DNA of 39,760 nt from Deltaproteobacteria bacterium Ga0077550 (GTDB taxonomy: Bacteria > Myxococcota_A > Polyangia > Nannocystales > Nannocystaceae). The stretch's first letter is position 1, and each line of letters starts with the position of its first letter. The notes beneath the pieces were generated by a model. It was given only the letters and a program-made list of their open reading frames with translations, was not told the DNA's origin and made no database searches. The translations under genes were made by a program, and so were the position numbers. This document shows positions 22,445-31,063 of the stretch, in pieces. The stretch spans positions 1-39,760 of the forward strand of contig LNFB01000164.1 in NCBI GenBank assembly GCA_001464385.1, read 5' to 3'.

Positions 22445-23716
22445 TCACTGTGCCGCGTACGTCACTCGCTCGAACGCCACCGCATCGGGCGCCAGGGCGG
22501 TCGCGGCGGTCTCGTCGTCCTTCAACGTCGCGAGCAGGAACGCGGTGCAGAAGTGACGCATCAAGCCGAGGGCCTCGTGCTTGTCCCACGCCGGATCGAC
22601 GCAGAGCGCGTCGCCGTAGGGGAAGTCCGCCGACCACGGGAGGTCTTCGCACGCGTTGGCCGCGAGCATGTGCTCGGCGCCCTCGAACGCGACGAGCGAC
22701 CGACGCGTGCTCGAGACCTCGTCGTAGGCGAGCTGCGCCCCCCAGTCCAGCGGCGTGCCCGTGTCCGCGGTGCCGCCCATCGCCATCATGGGCGCCGAGA
22801 TCTGGGCGAGCCCGACGTCGTCGAACATGTACGCGTCACCGGCGATGGGCACGATGGCAGTCACCCGGGGATCCCCGAACGAAGGCCAGTTGGCCTCGGG
22901 CACCGCATCGAGCCCGGCCAGCTCGGCGAGCTCGGCCGCGCGTCCGGCCAGCGGCATGCAAAGGAAGCTCTTGGGATCCTCCGCGGGGACGTCGGCGCAG
23001 CGCATGTCGAGGTTGTTCATCTCGAGCTGCGCCCCTGCGGCGGCGAGCGCCGTGTACCCACCGAACGAGTGACCGACTACCGCGACGCGTGTCAGGTCGA
23101 GCAGCCCTGCGAGTGCGCCACCCGGGGCGTTCGCAGCCTCGGCGTAGTCGATGGCCGTCGTGACGTCACGCGGGCGCCGGATCACCGATGCCGCGTTCTG
23201 CAGCCAGTCGCTCTCGATGTGCTCGGGAGCCACGACGACGAACCCGTGCGAGGCGAGGTGCTCGAGCAGGTGGCTGTACCACACCGCGTTGGCGGAGAAG
23301 CCATGCGAGAAGATCACGACCGGGTACGGGCCGTGGTCCGGATCCGCGGGGGCGTCCGCCAGCGCGTGGCCGTGGACGACGGCGGGCGACGCCCCGAACT
23401 CCGGGTTCTTGAACGTGAACGTGTAGTCGATCGTGTCGGGCCCGTCGTTCGAGTCGATCGCCGGGACCCAGACACCCAGCGAGAGGCCGTCGTGCTCGGT
23501 GACGCGGTGGCTCGGCATCCATTGCCCGCGATCGAAGTACTCGGGGACGGTCGTGCCGGTGGTCGTGTCGCCGAGGCTCGGGTCGGAGGACGACCCGTCA
23601 TCGGTCGCGGTCGGGGTCGCGGTGTCGTCGTCGGCACCGCCGGCGGAGCCGCACGCGGCGGGCGACAGCAGCGCGGCGAGGAGGGCAGGAAGGGCTTTCG
23701 GGGCGGTCTTGGTCAT
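22445..23716 (-). CDS. Secreted alpha/beta-hydrolase lipoprotein (PAF-acetylhydrolase-like)
   Basis: 423 residues. Lipoprotein signal with lipobox SPAAC (Cys22), an Asp/Thr/Ser linker, then an alpha/beta-hydrolase: oxyanion region [20 protein letters not shown], nucleophile elbow GHSFGG (near residue 217), and catalytic His in FEGAEHMLA. Layout and spacing match the platelet-activating-factor acetylhydrolase/dienelactone-hydrolase-like secreted esterases. Substrate unknown; an ester or lipid outside the cell is likely. The start ATG 23716 is preceded on the minus strand by AAGGA, which forms part of the first palindromic operator. A TetR gene lies just upstream on the same strand, so induction through loss of TetR binding is likely. 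Confidence 0.85.
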   Translation of the reverse strand: MTKTAPKALPALLAALLSPAACGSAGGADDDTATPTATDDGSSSDPSLGDTTTGTTVPEYFDRGQWMPSHRVTEHDGLSLGVWVPAIDSNDGPDTIDYTFTFKNPEFGASPAVVHGHALADAPADPDHGPYPVVIFSHGFSANAVWYSHLLEHLASHGFVVVAPEHIESDWLQNAASVIRRPRDVTTAIDYAEAANAPGGALAGLLDLTRVAVVGHSFGGYTALAAAGAQLEMNNLDMRCADVPAEDPKSFLCMPLAGRAAELAELAGLDAVPEANWPSFGDPRVTAIVPIAGDAYMFDDVGLAQISAPMMAMGGTADTGTPLDWGAQLAYDEVSSTRRSLVAFEGAEHMLAANACEDLPWSADFPYGDALCVDPAWDKHEALGLMRHFCTAFLLATLKDDETAATALAPDAVAFERVTYAAQ

Positions 23717-23726
23717 GTTCGGACGT

Positions 23727-23759
23727 CCTTACTCTGTAAGGCGATACTTACGGCGTAAG
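23727..23759 (-). promoter_or_regulatory. Paired palindromic operators of the hydrolase gene (probable TetR sites)
   Basis: Two perfect dyads: CCTTAC-TCT-GTAAGG at 23727-23741 and CTTAC-GGC-GTAAG at 23747-23759. The half-site CTTAC and the 3-base spacer are shared, and the centres are 19 bases apart, close to two helical turns. They lie 11-43 bases upstream of the hydrolase start; the first includes part of the ribosome site. A TetR-type regulator is encoded 129 bases further on, so it is the natural candidate for binding. Binding itself is inferred. Confidence 0.7.
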
Positions 23760-23887
23760 GTATAGCGGCCCCCGACGACCGGGCAAGGGACCGACGCGCC
23801 GCCGCCGACCACGCCGTGACGCCCGCCACAGGCTCGGAGCGCCTCGCTTCGCCGCGAGCAGACTCGGTCCGCGACGTGGTCCGCGGC

Positions 23888-24562
23888 TCAGCCCTGACCG
23901 GTCGCTCGCTGTAGGCGCAGCCGCTCGAGGCCGTCGAGGAGCAGATCGAGGCCGAACTCGAGGCTGTGCACGCCATCGTGTCGACGGGCGATCACCTCGG
24001 CGGAGAGGCCGACCAGGTACGGATAGGTAACCGGATCGATCTCGGGCACGTACGACGCGGCAGCGCCCGCGTACTCGTCGGGCTCGAACGGGAAGTTCAG
24101 CTGCTGCAGCGTGTACCCGTAGATGTAGCTGTCGATCGCGTTCCAAGCGTAGTCGGCGACGGGGAACGAGAATCCGGACTCGCGCAGGCAGCCGAGCGTC
24201 GCGTCGACGTAGCGCATCATCGCCGGGCCGACGCTGACGCGGGACATCAGCAGCATGGTGGCCCACGGATGCGCCATCAGGACTCTGTGGGCCGAGCTCG
24301 CGCGGCGTCGGATCGCGGCGCGCCAGTCGCCGCCGATCGTCGGGACCTCGATCTCGCCGACGACGAGCTCGAGCAGCCCGTCCAAGATGTCGTCCTTGTT
24401 CTTCACGTGGTGATAGAGCGACATCGCTTCGACGCCGAGCTCCTGCGCGAGCTTGCGCATCGACAGCGCGGCGATGCCCTGCTTGTCGGCGATGCGCATC
24501 GCTCGACGCAGCACTCGTTCACGCGTGAGCGGGACGCGACGTCGTTTTCGGGCCTCCGTCAC
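23888..24562 (-). CDS. TetR-family transcriptional regulator
   Basis: 224 residues. N-terminal helix-turn-helix about 14-60: LTRERVLRRAMRIADKQGI, SMRKLAQELGVEAMSLYHHV, then KNKDDILDGLLELV. The C-terminal part is an all-helical ligand-binding and dimer domain of the TetR_C type (WRAAIRRRASSAHRVLMAHP, YIYGYTLQQLNFPF). GTG at 24562 is used, directly before MTEARKRRR. Same strand as the hydrolase with a 171-base gap that holds two palindromes, so it probably represses that promoter. The effector is unknown, perhaps a hydrophobic ester or its product. Confidence 0.88.
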   Translation of the reverse strand: MTEARKRRRVPLTRERVLRRAMRIADKQGIAALSMRKLAQELGVEAMSLYHHVKNKDDILDGLLELVVGEIEVPTIGGDWRAAIRRRASSAHRVLMAHPWATMLLMSRVSVGPAMMRYVDATLGCLRESGFSFPVADYAWNAIDSYIYGYTLQQLNFPFEPDEYAGAAASYVPEIDPVTYPYLVGLSAEVIARRHDGVHSLEFGLDLLLDGLERLRLQRATGQG

Positions 24563-24609
24563 CGTGGCGCTTCGTCGGCGGCGAGTCTATCACTGCGTCC
24601 CGCACGCGG

Positions 24610-24647
24610 GGCCGGGCGTCCGCCCGGCCATGCCGGCGCCCGCCGGC
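24610..24647 (-). terminator. Tandem GC hairpins after a lipoprotein gene
   Basis: Two dyads in a row: GGCCGGGCG/CGCCCGGCC at 24610-24618 and 24621-24629, and GCCGGCG/CGCCGGC at 24632-24638 and 24641-24647. On the minus strand they follow the stop of the lipoprotein gene (24751) and precede the TetR gene, so they probably separate the two transcripts. No T-tract. Confidence 0.4.
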
Positions 24648-24750
24648 GACCGCTCATGACTCCCCCACAGGTCGAGGTCGTCGGCTGCACGAGCCACGCG
24701 AGGGCGAGGTCGAGGACCTCGGTGGTACTCCGTTTGCCCGAAGGCGGCGC

Positions 24751-26025
24751 TCACTGCAACGACATGCGCGTGAGCACGCCATCGCGCGCGACGATCGGTG
24801 AGCTGCCCGCGGGGAGGATCGCGCGTACGTCCGGGCCATCCAAGCGCGCCTGGCACGGTAGCTCGCGATGGGGCTCGACGATGATCGTGACGCCAGTGGG
24901 ACCGCCGAGCAGCAGGACGTCGGCGATCGAGCCGGGATCGCCGTACACGCCGACGGCGGCGGGATGGATCACGGCCGTGCCCGACAGCAGCCAGCGCCAT
25001 GCTTCGTCGGAGCCGCCGGTGAGGCTGAGCGACGCGTCGTCGCCCAGGCCCAGCGAGAAGGTGCCGGCGGTCGAGTCGTTGCCGAACGCGTCGACGCGAT
25101 CGGCGACGTGGAGCAGCTCGATCACCTCCGCGTTGCCGAAGCCGCCGGCGCCGTCCGCAGGCAGGCGCAGGAGCGCCGTGTCGCTGCCGACCAGCAGATC
25201 GACACCCGCGGCGCCACGCGCGGTGCCCAGGCTCCGCGCCGCGAAGCCGAGATCGATCGACGCGCCGAGGTCGACGGTGTCGCCGGCAACGACCAGCTGC
25301 ACCGCGTCGCCGAGCACGATCGCGAGGTCGCTGTCGTCGTCGCCATCGAGGTCGTCGCTGGTCATCGCCCCGCCACTGAAGCCCAGCGGCGTGGGCTCGA
25401 AGCCGCTAGCGCCATCGCCGGTCAACGCCAGCAGCTCGGGCTCGACGCCGGCGCGCGCCCAGATCCGCCCGAAGCCGTCGCCGGCGCGCCCCACGACCTG
25501 GGCGTCCGATACGGGCAAACCGAGATCGACCGTGGTGATCGGGTCGAGCTCACCGGTGCGGATCTCCACGACGCCAGCGGTCGTGACTGCGACGAGCTCG
25601 CGCGCGCCGACGCCATCGGTGTCGGCGAGCCCGAGCGCCAGGATCCCGGTGGCCGCGTCGACGGAGGTCTCCTCGACCAGCGCGATACGATCGGGTGCGC
25701 AGTCCGGCATCACCTCGGGCTTGGGCAGACACTCGCCCGTGGCTTCGTCGCAGTACGTCGAGATGTCGCACTGCTCGAACGGGCAGCCGAAATCCCCGGT
25801 GTCGAGCGGGCCGTCGGTGGTGACCGTCGCGGTGGTGCTGGTGGTGCTGGTGGTGCCCGTGGTGACGTCCGCGACCGACGGATCCGGGTTGACCCCGTCG
25901 CTGCTGCTCCCGTCGCTCGTCGAGCCCGTGGAGCCGTCGTCGTCGTCCCCCGCGGAGACCGTCGGACCGCACGCGAGGCACACGCACACCAAGCCAACCC
26001 ATGCACGACCACGGTTGGAGACCAC
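24751..26025 (-). CDS. Secreted lipoprotein with FG-GAP/VCBS-like repeats
   Basis: 424 residues. Signal with lipobox VCLAC (Cys19), an Asp/Gly/Ser/Thr linker of about 55 residues, a Cys-rich knot (CPFEQCDISTYCDEATGECL), then a beta-rich domain with FG-GAP-like repeats such as SDDLDGDDDSDLAIVLGD and GLADTDGVGARELVAV, which often bind calcium in propeller-like surface proteins. GTG 26025 puts the signal peptide at the N-terminus; the longer open frame to 26235 has Arg/Pro-rich shadow character. No ribosome site supports the choice. Role unknown, probably surface or adhesion. Confidence 0.75.
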   Translation of the reverse strand: MVSNRGRAWVGLVCVCLACGPTVSAGDDDDGSTGSTSDGSSSDGVNPDPSVADVTTGTTSTTSTTATVTTDGPLDTGDFGCPFEQCDISTYCDEATGECLPKPEVMPDCAPDRIALVEETSVDAATGILALGLADTDGVGARELVAVTTAGVVEIRTGELDPITTVDLGLPVSDAQVVGRAGDGFGRIWARAGVEPELLALTGDGASGFEPTPLGFSGGAMTSDDLDGDDDSDLAIVLGDAVQLVVAGDTVDLGASIDLGFAARSLGTARGAAGVDLLVGSDTALLRLPADGAGGFGNAEVIELLHVADRVDAFGNDSTAGTFSLGLGDDASLSLTGGSDEAWRWLLSGTAVIHPAAVGVYGDPGSIADVLLLGGPTGVTIIVEPHRELPCQARLDGPDVRAILPAGSSPIVARDGVLTRMSLQ

Positions 26026-26392
26026 GGACGAAGCATCGCACCGAATCGGCGATCGGCAAAGCGCGGGGGGTCCGGCGCCGTGCGGACCTCGGGTGGGCGC
26101 CGAGTCGAGGCCTACGGGCTGCGCTCCAGCGATGGCACCTCGGTCGCCCTTGCCGTTCACCCGGGGTCGAGCGTGCTCACCGCCCGGGTCACACCGCTGG
26201 GCTGAGGCGCGCACGCGAGCGGCACGCGCTCGCATCGTGCCAGACGTCGGTGTGTTGGACGCCGCCGAGCACGAGGAGCGTGACGAGCTGCGAGCAGACG
26301 AAACGCACCAAGGCGCGCGCAGTGGACTTCATGCCAGCAATGTGTCGTCGAGATGCCCAACCTCCCATGGGCAATCCATCGCGAAACCGTGG
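26026..26392. other. Intergenic region before the LuxR cluster
   Basis: 367 bases between a lipoprotein start and a LuxR-type gene stop, both minus strand. It must carry the lipoprotein promoter. A minus-strand frame at 26189-26332 would encode 47 residues with a hydrophobic run (FVCSQLVTLLVLGGV), but it has no ribosome site and is only a weak candidate. The right end carries one copy of the motif TGGTCAATTCGTCG (26390-26403). Confidence 0.35.
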
Positions 26393-26403
26393 TCAATTCG
26401 TCG
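26390..26403 (+). repeat. 14-base motif, copy 1
   Basis: TGGTCAATTCGTCG, identical to 26782-26795 and one base different from 28827-28840. This copy spans the stop codon of the short LuxR-type gene. Half of it, TGGTCAATT, would form the perfect palindrome TGGTCAATTGACCA if mirrored. Confidence 0.6.
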
Positions 26404-26713
26404 GTGGCGGATCGTCGAGCGATGCGATGAGTTCGGTGCGGCTCGCGACGCCGATCTTGCGATAGATGGCGGCGAGCTGGTTGGCGATGGTCCGATAGCT
26501 CCGGCCGCGGAGTTCGGCGATCTCCGCGTTGCTCCGGCCCTCGAGCAACAATGCGACGACCTCGCGCTCTGCTCCGGTCAGACACGACGGCAGGCGCGCC
26601 CGGTCGACCGGCAGGTCGATCACCAAGCCGCGGACTCCTCCGATGGTGACGGGGGTGACCGTCACGCCGTCGTCTGTTGGATCGTCTGGATCGTCGCCGA
26701 ACCGCCGCCCCAT
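26393..26713 (-). CDS. Short LuxR-type (GerE) DNA-binding protein
   Basis: 106 residues. The last 65 form a LuxR/GerE helix-turn-helix: LTGAEREVVALLLEGRSNAE, then IAELRGRSYRTIANQLAAIYRKIGVASRTELIA. The N-terminal 40 residues are too short for a receiver or autoinducer domain, so it is a nearly bare DNA-binding module. Divergent from a longer LuxR-type gene at 26839, with 125 bases between them. It is less like the two long paralogues than they are like each other. Target unknown. Confidence 0.78.
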   Translation of the reverse strand: MGRRFGDDPDDPTDDGVTVTPVTIGGVRGLVIDLPVDRARLPSCLTGAEREVVALLLEGRSNAEIAELRGRSYRTIANQLAAIYRKIGVASRTELIASLDDPPPTN

Positions 26714-26781
26714 CCGACGAACACTACCAGGTCAAGCGCTCGCGCGACCAGCAGACGCTCCGTCGGGGCGCGATCTCGCCA

Positions 26782-26795
26782 TGGTCAATTCGTCG
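26782..26795 (+). repeat. 14-base motif, copy 2, in a divergent promoter region
   Basis: TGGTCAATTCGTCG between the divergent LuxR-type genes, 44 bases before the start of the plus-strand gene and about 69 before the minus-strand gene. Same sequence as copy 1. A plausible operator for one of the LuxR proteins; binding is inferred. Confidence 0.55.
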
Positions 26796-26838
26796 TCCCT
26801 CGCTGTCGATGCGAAGAGCGCCGCGTAGCATGCGGTCC

Positions 26839-27822
26839 ATGGCACGCGCTTCTCTGCTCGACGTCATCGAGGCGGCGTACGATCTCGAGGCGCCGATCGA
26901 TGTCTGGCACGGCGAGATCGTCGCGCAGGCCTGCCGAGCCTTCCCCGGGGCCATCGGGGCGCTCGGCTACCGGTATCGACTCGAGGCGAGCTTGCCCGTC
27001 CTGACCTCTGCCGTCCTCGGCGATCGCGAGTTCGCAGGCGTGCCCGACCAGGGTCATCACAGCGTCGACGGCGAGCACCTGTATCGCGCGTACACCCTCG
27101 CGTCCCACGCGGAGCCGACCACGATCTTCCATGCCGATCCCATGACCGGGAAGCCGCCGCCAGTGCTCTGTCAGATGTGGAAACGGCTCGGAGTGAGCGA
27201 CATGTTCGGGGTCTACGCGACGCGTCGCGACGGCGACAGCATGACCGTCGGCATCGCGATGCCTCCGCGGCGCGGCGACGACGTGCGCGCCAGCGACTGG
27301 CGGCCGCTGTCACGGCAGTGGAGCTGTCTCGCGCGGCACCTGGAGATCGCGCTCGCGGTGCGGGAGGCCGTCGAGCAGGACGGCCTCGCGGCCGACTTCG
27401 ACCTGTCGAGCGGGGACTTCCGCGGCGGGGCAGTGGCCGACCGAGACCTCCTCCTCGCGACCGCGCGGGCCGTCGAACGCGAGCGCACCGCGATCGGCAC
27501 CGGCGACAGCGTGAGCCTCGGGGTGTGGGATCAGCTGTTGCGCGGCCGTTGGTCGATGGTCCGGTACCGTCGACGTGGCGGAGGAGTCCGATTCCTCGCG
27601 ATCGAGAACCCTCGCATCGACACCCTGCGCCGCCTCTCGCCGATCGAGCGACGGATCGTCGAGCTCACGGCTGCGGGCGAGTCGAACAAGCTCATCGCCG
27701 CTGCCGTCGGGCTCCACGAGTCGACGATCGCAAACGTCCTCGCCCGCGCGCTACGCAAGCTGGGGATCGAGCGGCGCGGTCACGTCTCGATCCTCGCCCG
27801 TGCCTTGGGCACCTCCCGCTGA
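26839..27822 (+). CDS. LuxR-family regulator, paralogue A
   Basis: 327 residues. The N-terminal 255 residues form an uncharacterised sensor-like domain (LLDVIEAAYDLEAPIDVWHG, KRLGVSDMFGVYATRRDG, GRWSMVRYRRRGGGVRFLAIENP). The C-terminal about 260-325 is a LuxR/GerE helix-turn-helix (LSPIERRIVELTAAGESNKL, LHESTIANVLARALRKLGIE). No receiver domain. The facing gene on the minus strand has the same plan and clear similarity throughout, and their 3' ends overlap by 72 bases. Of three nearby ATG codons (26809, 26830, 26839) the last fits the start of the paralogue best. Confidence 0.82.
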   Translation: MARASLLDVIEAAYDLEAPIDVWHGEIVAQACRAFPGAIGALGYRYRLEASLPVLTSAVLGDREFAGVPDQGHHSVDGEHLYRAYTLASHAEPTTIFHADPMTGKPPPVLCQMWKRLGVSDMFGVYATRRDGDSMTVGIAMPPRRGDDVRASDWRPLSRQWSCLARHLEIALAVREAVEQDGLAADFDLSSGDFRGGAVADRDLLLATARAVERERTAIGTGDSVSLGVWDQLLRGRWSMVRYRRRGGGVRFLAIENPRIDTLRRLSPIERRIVELTAAGESNKLIAAAVGLHESTIANVLARALRKLGIERRGHVSILARALGTSR

Positions 27823-28791
27823 TGACAGCAGCGGGCGCGACAGGGCGGCGGCGAGTCGGACGAGCTGCGCGCGGTTGGAGACGCCGAGTTTGCGAAGCGC
27901 GCGCTGCAACGCACCTGCGATCGACGACTCCTGCAGGCCGAAGTCGATCGCGATCGCCTTGTGGGCATCGCCAGCGGCCGTGCGGAGGACGACCCGGCGC
28001 TCGAGCGCGCTCAGCCGTCGCAGTACGTCGCCGCATGGGTTCTCGACCACGAGGTAGCGCACGCGACCGGCATGTCGCCGGTGTTGGATGATGGACCAGC
28101 GGCCATCCAGCAGCTCGCCCCACAGCGACGTCGGCGTCCGCGGATCGCCGTGGGCACGCTCCCAGCGGCCGATGTGCTCCATCAGGGCGCTGCGATCGGC
28201 GGCGGCCGTCGGCCCGAGCTCGCCGCGGCCGATGGCGTCCAGCTCGCCGACGCACGAGCCGGTCGCAACGGCAGCCCGCACGCGCAGCGCAGCGCGGCAG
28301 TGCTGCGCGACCGCCGTCCATCGATCGTTGAGCGAAGCGATCTTCGTGCGGTGGGCGTTGCGGTACCGGCCGGTCGGCATGCCGATCGCGATCGCGAGCC
28401 CGCTGCGGCCGTCGGGCACGAGGACCGCATAGCCGTCCGATAGGCCGAGCGGGCGAAACGCGACGGCGAGGGGGTGCGGTACGACGGGTCCGCGTGCGTC
28501 GGCCCAGCTCCAGCTCACCGGCATCGCGCGGGGTGATCCGCCGTAGGCCCGGCGCACGACGTCGAGCGAGAACGCCGTGTGGACGAGCGCTGGCATGCAG
28601 ACGATCTCGTCGTGCCCCGCGGCGGCGGTGAGACGGGGCGTTGCGCTGAGCTCGTACATGTACGCGGCGCCCCCGTCCGCATGGGGGAACACGCGCTGGG
28701 CCGCCTCCGCCAGCGAGGCGAGCCACGTCGCATCGTCGGAGTCGAGGTCGTAGACGGCCTCGAGCACGGGCAATACGCTCGTGGGCGGCAC
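27751..28791 (-). CDS. LuxR-family regulator, paralogue B
   Basis: 346 residues. Same layout as paralogue A: sensor-like domain (VLPVLEAVYDLDSDDATW, LGLSDGYAVLVPDGRSGLAI, LLDGRWSIIQHRRHAGRVRY) and LuxR/GerE helix-turn-helix (LSALERRVVLRTAAGDAHKA, LQESSIAGALQRALRKLGVS). The last 24 residues run antisense to the end of paralogue A and have no match there, so they look like overrun rather than a domain. GTG 28791 has GGGGG just upstream and aligns with paralogue A; the longer open frame to 29004 is Arg-rich and unlikely. Regulatory target unknown. Confidence 0.82.
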   Translation of the reverse strand: MPPTSVLPVLEAVYDLDSDDATWLASLAEAAQRVFPHADGGAAYMYELSATPRLTAAAGHDEIVCMPALVHTAFSLDVVRRAYGGSPRAMPVSWSWADARGPVVPHPLAVAFRPLGLSDGYAVLVPDGRSGLAIAIGMPTGRYRNAHRTKIASLNDRWTAVAQHCRAALRVRAAVATGSCVGELDAIGRGELGPTAAADRSALMEHIGRWERAHGDPRTPTSLWGELLDGRWSIIQHRRHAGRVRYLVVENPCGDVLRRLSALERRVVLRTAAGDAHKAIAIDFGLQESSIAGALQRALRKLGVSNRAQLVRLAAALSRPLLSSAGGAQGTGEDRDVTAPLDPQLA

Positions 28792-29304
28792 GCCCCCATC
28801 GTAGCCGCGCCACGCCGCGCGGTGGATGGTCAATTCCTCGCGGCGGGATGCTGGCCGTCCCATCCCCCTCACGGCGGACGGCAGGCCGAGCGGCCGAACA
28901 GCCCGCGATCGGCTGGGCCGAGCTCCGCCGTGACCGCGGCGCCCGAGTGGGCGACGACGCACGGTCGATCCTGCGCGGAGCGTCGTCGAGCACGCCAGGT
29001 GCAAGCGACATCCTCTGCTGGCCCCCGCGATGCACCGAGTGTCGCGTCATGCCTGATCGCAACGACAGCACGATCCACCCCGCACCCAGGCCCAGCGACA
29101 TCGAGGAGGCGCTGCCCGGCGCTGCGCTGCCGCGGCAGTGGAGCGGCGACGGGACGCCTCCGCCGACGCCGACGCCCGAGACGCGACCGAAGCGGCGGCG
29201 CAGGGACGCGACGCGCACCACGCCCGCGGGTGGATCGAGGCGCCGTGATCGTGCGTGACGATCCCGCGGGCCCGCACGGAACACGCATTGCAGAGGGCGA
29301 CCGC
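28792..29304. other. Intergenic region with motif copy 3 and a possible small gene
   Basis: 513 bases. The left part must hold the promoter of LuxR paralogue B and carries TGGTCAATTCCTCG at 28827-28840, a one-base variant of the motif beside the other LuxR genes. The right part must hold the promoter of the outer-membrane protein gene at 29305. A small plus-strand frame lies at 29049-29258 and is listed separately. Nothing else was recognised. Confidence 0.4.
29049..29258 (+). CDS. Possible small basic protein
   Basis: 69 residues from ATG 29049: a mixed N-terminal part (DIEEALPGAALPRQWSGDG), a Pro/Thr stretch and an Arg-rich tail. Its third codon positions are strongly G/C, as in real genes of this window, but there is no ribosome site and no family resemblance. 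Weak candidate. Confidence 0.25.
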   Translation: MPDRNDSTIHPAPRPSDIEEALPGAALPRQWSGDGTPPPTPTPETRPKRRRRDATRTTPAGGSRRRDRA

Positions 29305-29847
29305 ATGCGATTCCGACGGCTCTCCCGCGTGGCACTCCCCCTCGTCGTCGGCGTCGCGGTGACGGGCGTCGCCGACCTCGCCCTCGCCGCCGACAAGATC
29401 GGCGGCAAGGGCGGCAACATCGGCATCGGCGCGACGCTCGGCAACCCGACGGGCTTCTCGTTCAAGGCCTACTTCGCGCAGCGCCACGCGATCCAGCTCG
29501 ACGCCGGCTGGGCACCGTTCCACCACGGCGATGGTCGCGTCAACGTCGACTACCTCTTCCACGGCACGTTCACCGGCAACAGCACGGTCGATCTGCTCGG
29601 CTACTTCGGCGGGGGCCTCGGCGTCGCGTTCTGGGCGTACGGCCCGGTGCCGTTCGACTTCCGGCCGCGCCCCGAGGACGGGCCCGGTCGCGGCGCGGCG
29701 ATGTTCGTGCGCGTCCCGCTGGGCCTCTCGCTCAACTGGAACACGGTGCCGCTCGACACGGTGTTCGAGCTCGCGTGGGCCCCGTACGTCGTGCCGTGGG
29801 ATCCCGGTCGCGGCGATTTCGCGGTGAAGGTCCGGTACTACTTCTGA
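29305..29847 (+). CDS. Secreted beta-barrel-like protein
   Basis: 180 residues. Sec signal peptide with cleavage likely after LALA (MRFRRLSRVALPLVVGVAVT, then ADLALA-ADKIG). The mature part is Gly- and aromatic-rich with alternating strands (GNIGIGATLGNPTGFSFKAY, NVDYLFHGTF, VDLLGYFGGGLGVAFWAYG) and ends in VKVRYYF, a C-terminal aromatic typical of outer-membrane barrels. About eight strands are possible. GAGGG at 29293-29297 supports ATG 29305. No specific family recognised. Confidence 0.78.
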   Translation: MRFRRLSRVALPLVVGVAVTGVADLALAADKIGGKGGNIGIGATLGNPTGFSFKAYFAQRHAIQLDAGWAPFHHGDGRVNVDYLFHGTFTGNSTVDLLGYFGGGLGVAFWAYGPVPFDFRPRPEDGPGRGAAMFVRVPLGLSLNWNTVPLDTVFELAWAPYVVPWDPGRGDFAVKVRYYF

Positions 29848-29921
29848 TCCCGCGGCCCTGATCCCACGACCACGATCCGCGGTGGCGCCCGACGTCGCGC
29901 GCTGACAAACTCCCGCGGCCC

Positions 29922-30998
29922 GTGCTCGCCGCTGCATTCGCCCTCGCACTCGTCGGGCCGCCCGCGCTGCCCGCGGACGGCGTCGACGATCCGGCCAAGG
30001 CGTCCGCGGCCGTCCCCGTCGGGCTCGCGTGGCGCGTGGAGGGTGGCGCATGCGAGGGCGAGGACGCGGTCGATCACGGGCCGGAGCTCGGACTCGTCGA
30101 CGATCCCAGCGGCCGTCGCCGCGCCGACATCACGCTGCGGCGGATCGCGGCGGGCCGCATCCAGGTCGAGATCGTGGTGGCCGTCGACGCGCTCGTGGTC
30201 GAGCGGCGGCTCGACGCGGGCAGCTGCGCGCTGGCCAGGAACGTCGCGATGCTGGTCATCGGCGCGTACTTGCGGGGCCTCGATCTCGAGCGGCCGCCCG
30301 AGCCCGAGCCGCCCGAGCCCGCGGCGCCCGAGCCCGCGGAGCCACCGCCGGCCGAACCACCGCCCGCGTCGCCGCCGATCGACGACGCGGCACCGGTCGC
30401 TGCCCCGCGACCGATCGCCGAGACGGCACCGAGGCCCAGGCCGGCACCTCGGCGATCGCGTGGGGCGACGTGGTGGCTCGGCACCACCGGCGGCGCGAGC
30501 TTCGGCCCGATCCCCTCGGCCACCGGCGCGGTGGGCCTCGCCGCGGCGTGGCAGGGATCGCTCGCGCGCGTGCACGTCGACGCGACGCACGTGTTCCGCC
30601 GCACCGAGGTCGCGATCCCCGGCGCATCGGCGCGGCTGTCGGCGTGGTCCTTCGCGGCCCGCGGCGGCGTCGCGCCCCGCGTCGCGAGCGGTCGCGCCGG
30701 GACGCTGCGCGTGCCGGTGCTCCTCGGGCTCGAGCTCGCCGACGTGGTCGGACGCCCGCAGGGATCCCTGCGCGATGCCCAGGTCGGCCAGCGCCTCGCG
30801 ATCGCGGCGGCCCTGGACGCCGGCCTGCTGTGGAGCCCGCACCCCCGCGTCGCGCTCGGGGTCGGTGGGGCGGTCACCGTCGCGGCGCTGCGTGCCCGGT
30901 TCGTGTTCGAGCAGGCCGACGGCACCACGGTCCCCGTGCCCGCGCCCGGCCGCGTCGGCGGCCGCGTCGGGGCCACCGTCCTGGTCCGATTGCGATAG
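29922..30998 (+). CDS. Secreted protein with Pro/Glu linker and barrel-like domain
   Basis: 358 residues from GTG 29922. Signal peptide-like start (MLAAAFALALVGPPALPADG), a first domain to about 125, a linker of repeated Pro/Glu/Ala (PEPEPPEPAAPEPAEPPPAE) that could span the periplasm, and a Gly/Ala-rich second domain with barrel-like strands (WWLGTTGGASFGPIPSATGA, ending VGATVLVRLR). In myxobacteria such proteins often sit beside ECF sigma factor genes, as here: the sigma gene begins 65 bases later. Its role might be an envelope component controlled by that sigma factor. Inference only. Confidence 0.7.
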   Translation: MLAAAFALALVGPPALPADGVDDPAKASAAVPVGLAWRVEGGACEGEDAVDHGPELGLVDDPSGRRRADITLRRIAAGRIQVEIVVAVDALVVERRLDAGSCALARNVAMLVIGAYLRGLDLERPPEPEPPEPAAPEPAEPPPAEPPPASPPIDDAAPVAAPRPIAETAPRPRPAPRRSRGATWWLGTTGGASFGPIPSATGAVGLAAAWQGSLARVHVDATHVFRRTEVAIPGASARLSAWSFAARGGVAPRVASGRAGTLRVPVLLGLELADVVGRPQGSLRDAQVGQRLAIAAALDAGLLWSPHPRVALGVGGAVTVAALRARFVFEQADGTTVPVPAPGRVGGRVGATVLVRLR

Positions 30999-31063
30999 TT
31001 GCAGGGGGTCGTGATGGATCGGCGCCGCCCGTGGCATACGGCTCCCGAAGGGGTCGCATCCGG

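Noticed and set aside
22127..23758. A 543-residue plus-strand frame opposite the hydrolase gene
   Set aside because: Arg/Val-rich shadow; the minus strand has a lipobox, GHSFGG and catalytic histidine context.
26189..26332. Small membrane protein on the minus strand
   Set aside because: A hydrophobic run is present, but there is no ribosome site and the codon pattern is not clearly coding. Mentioned only in the gap entry.
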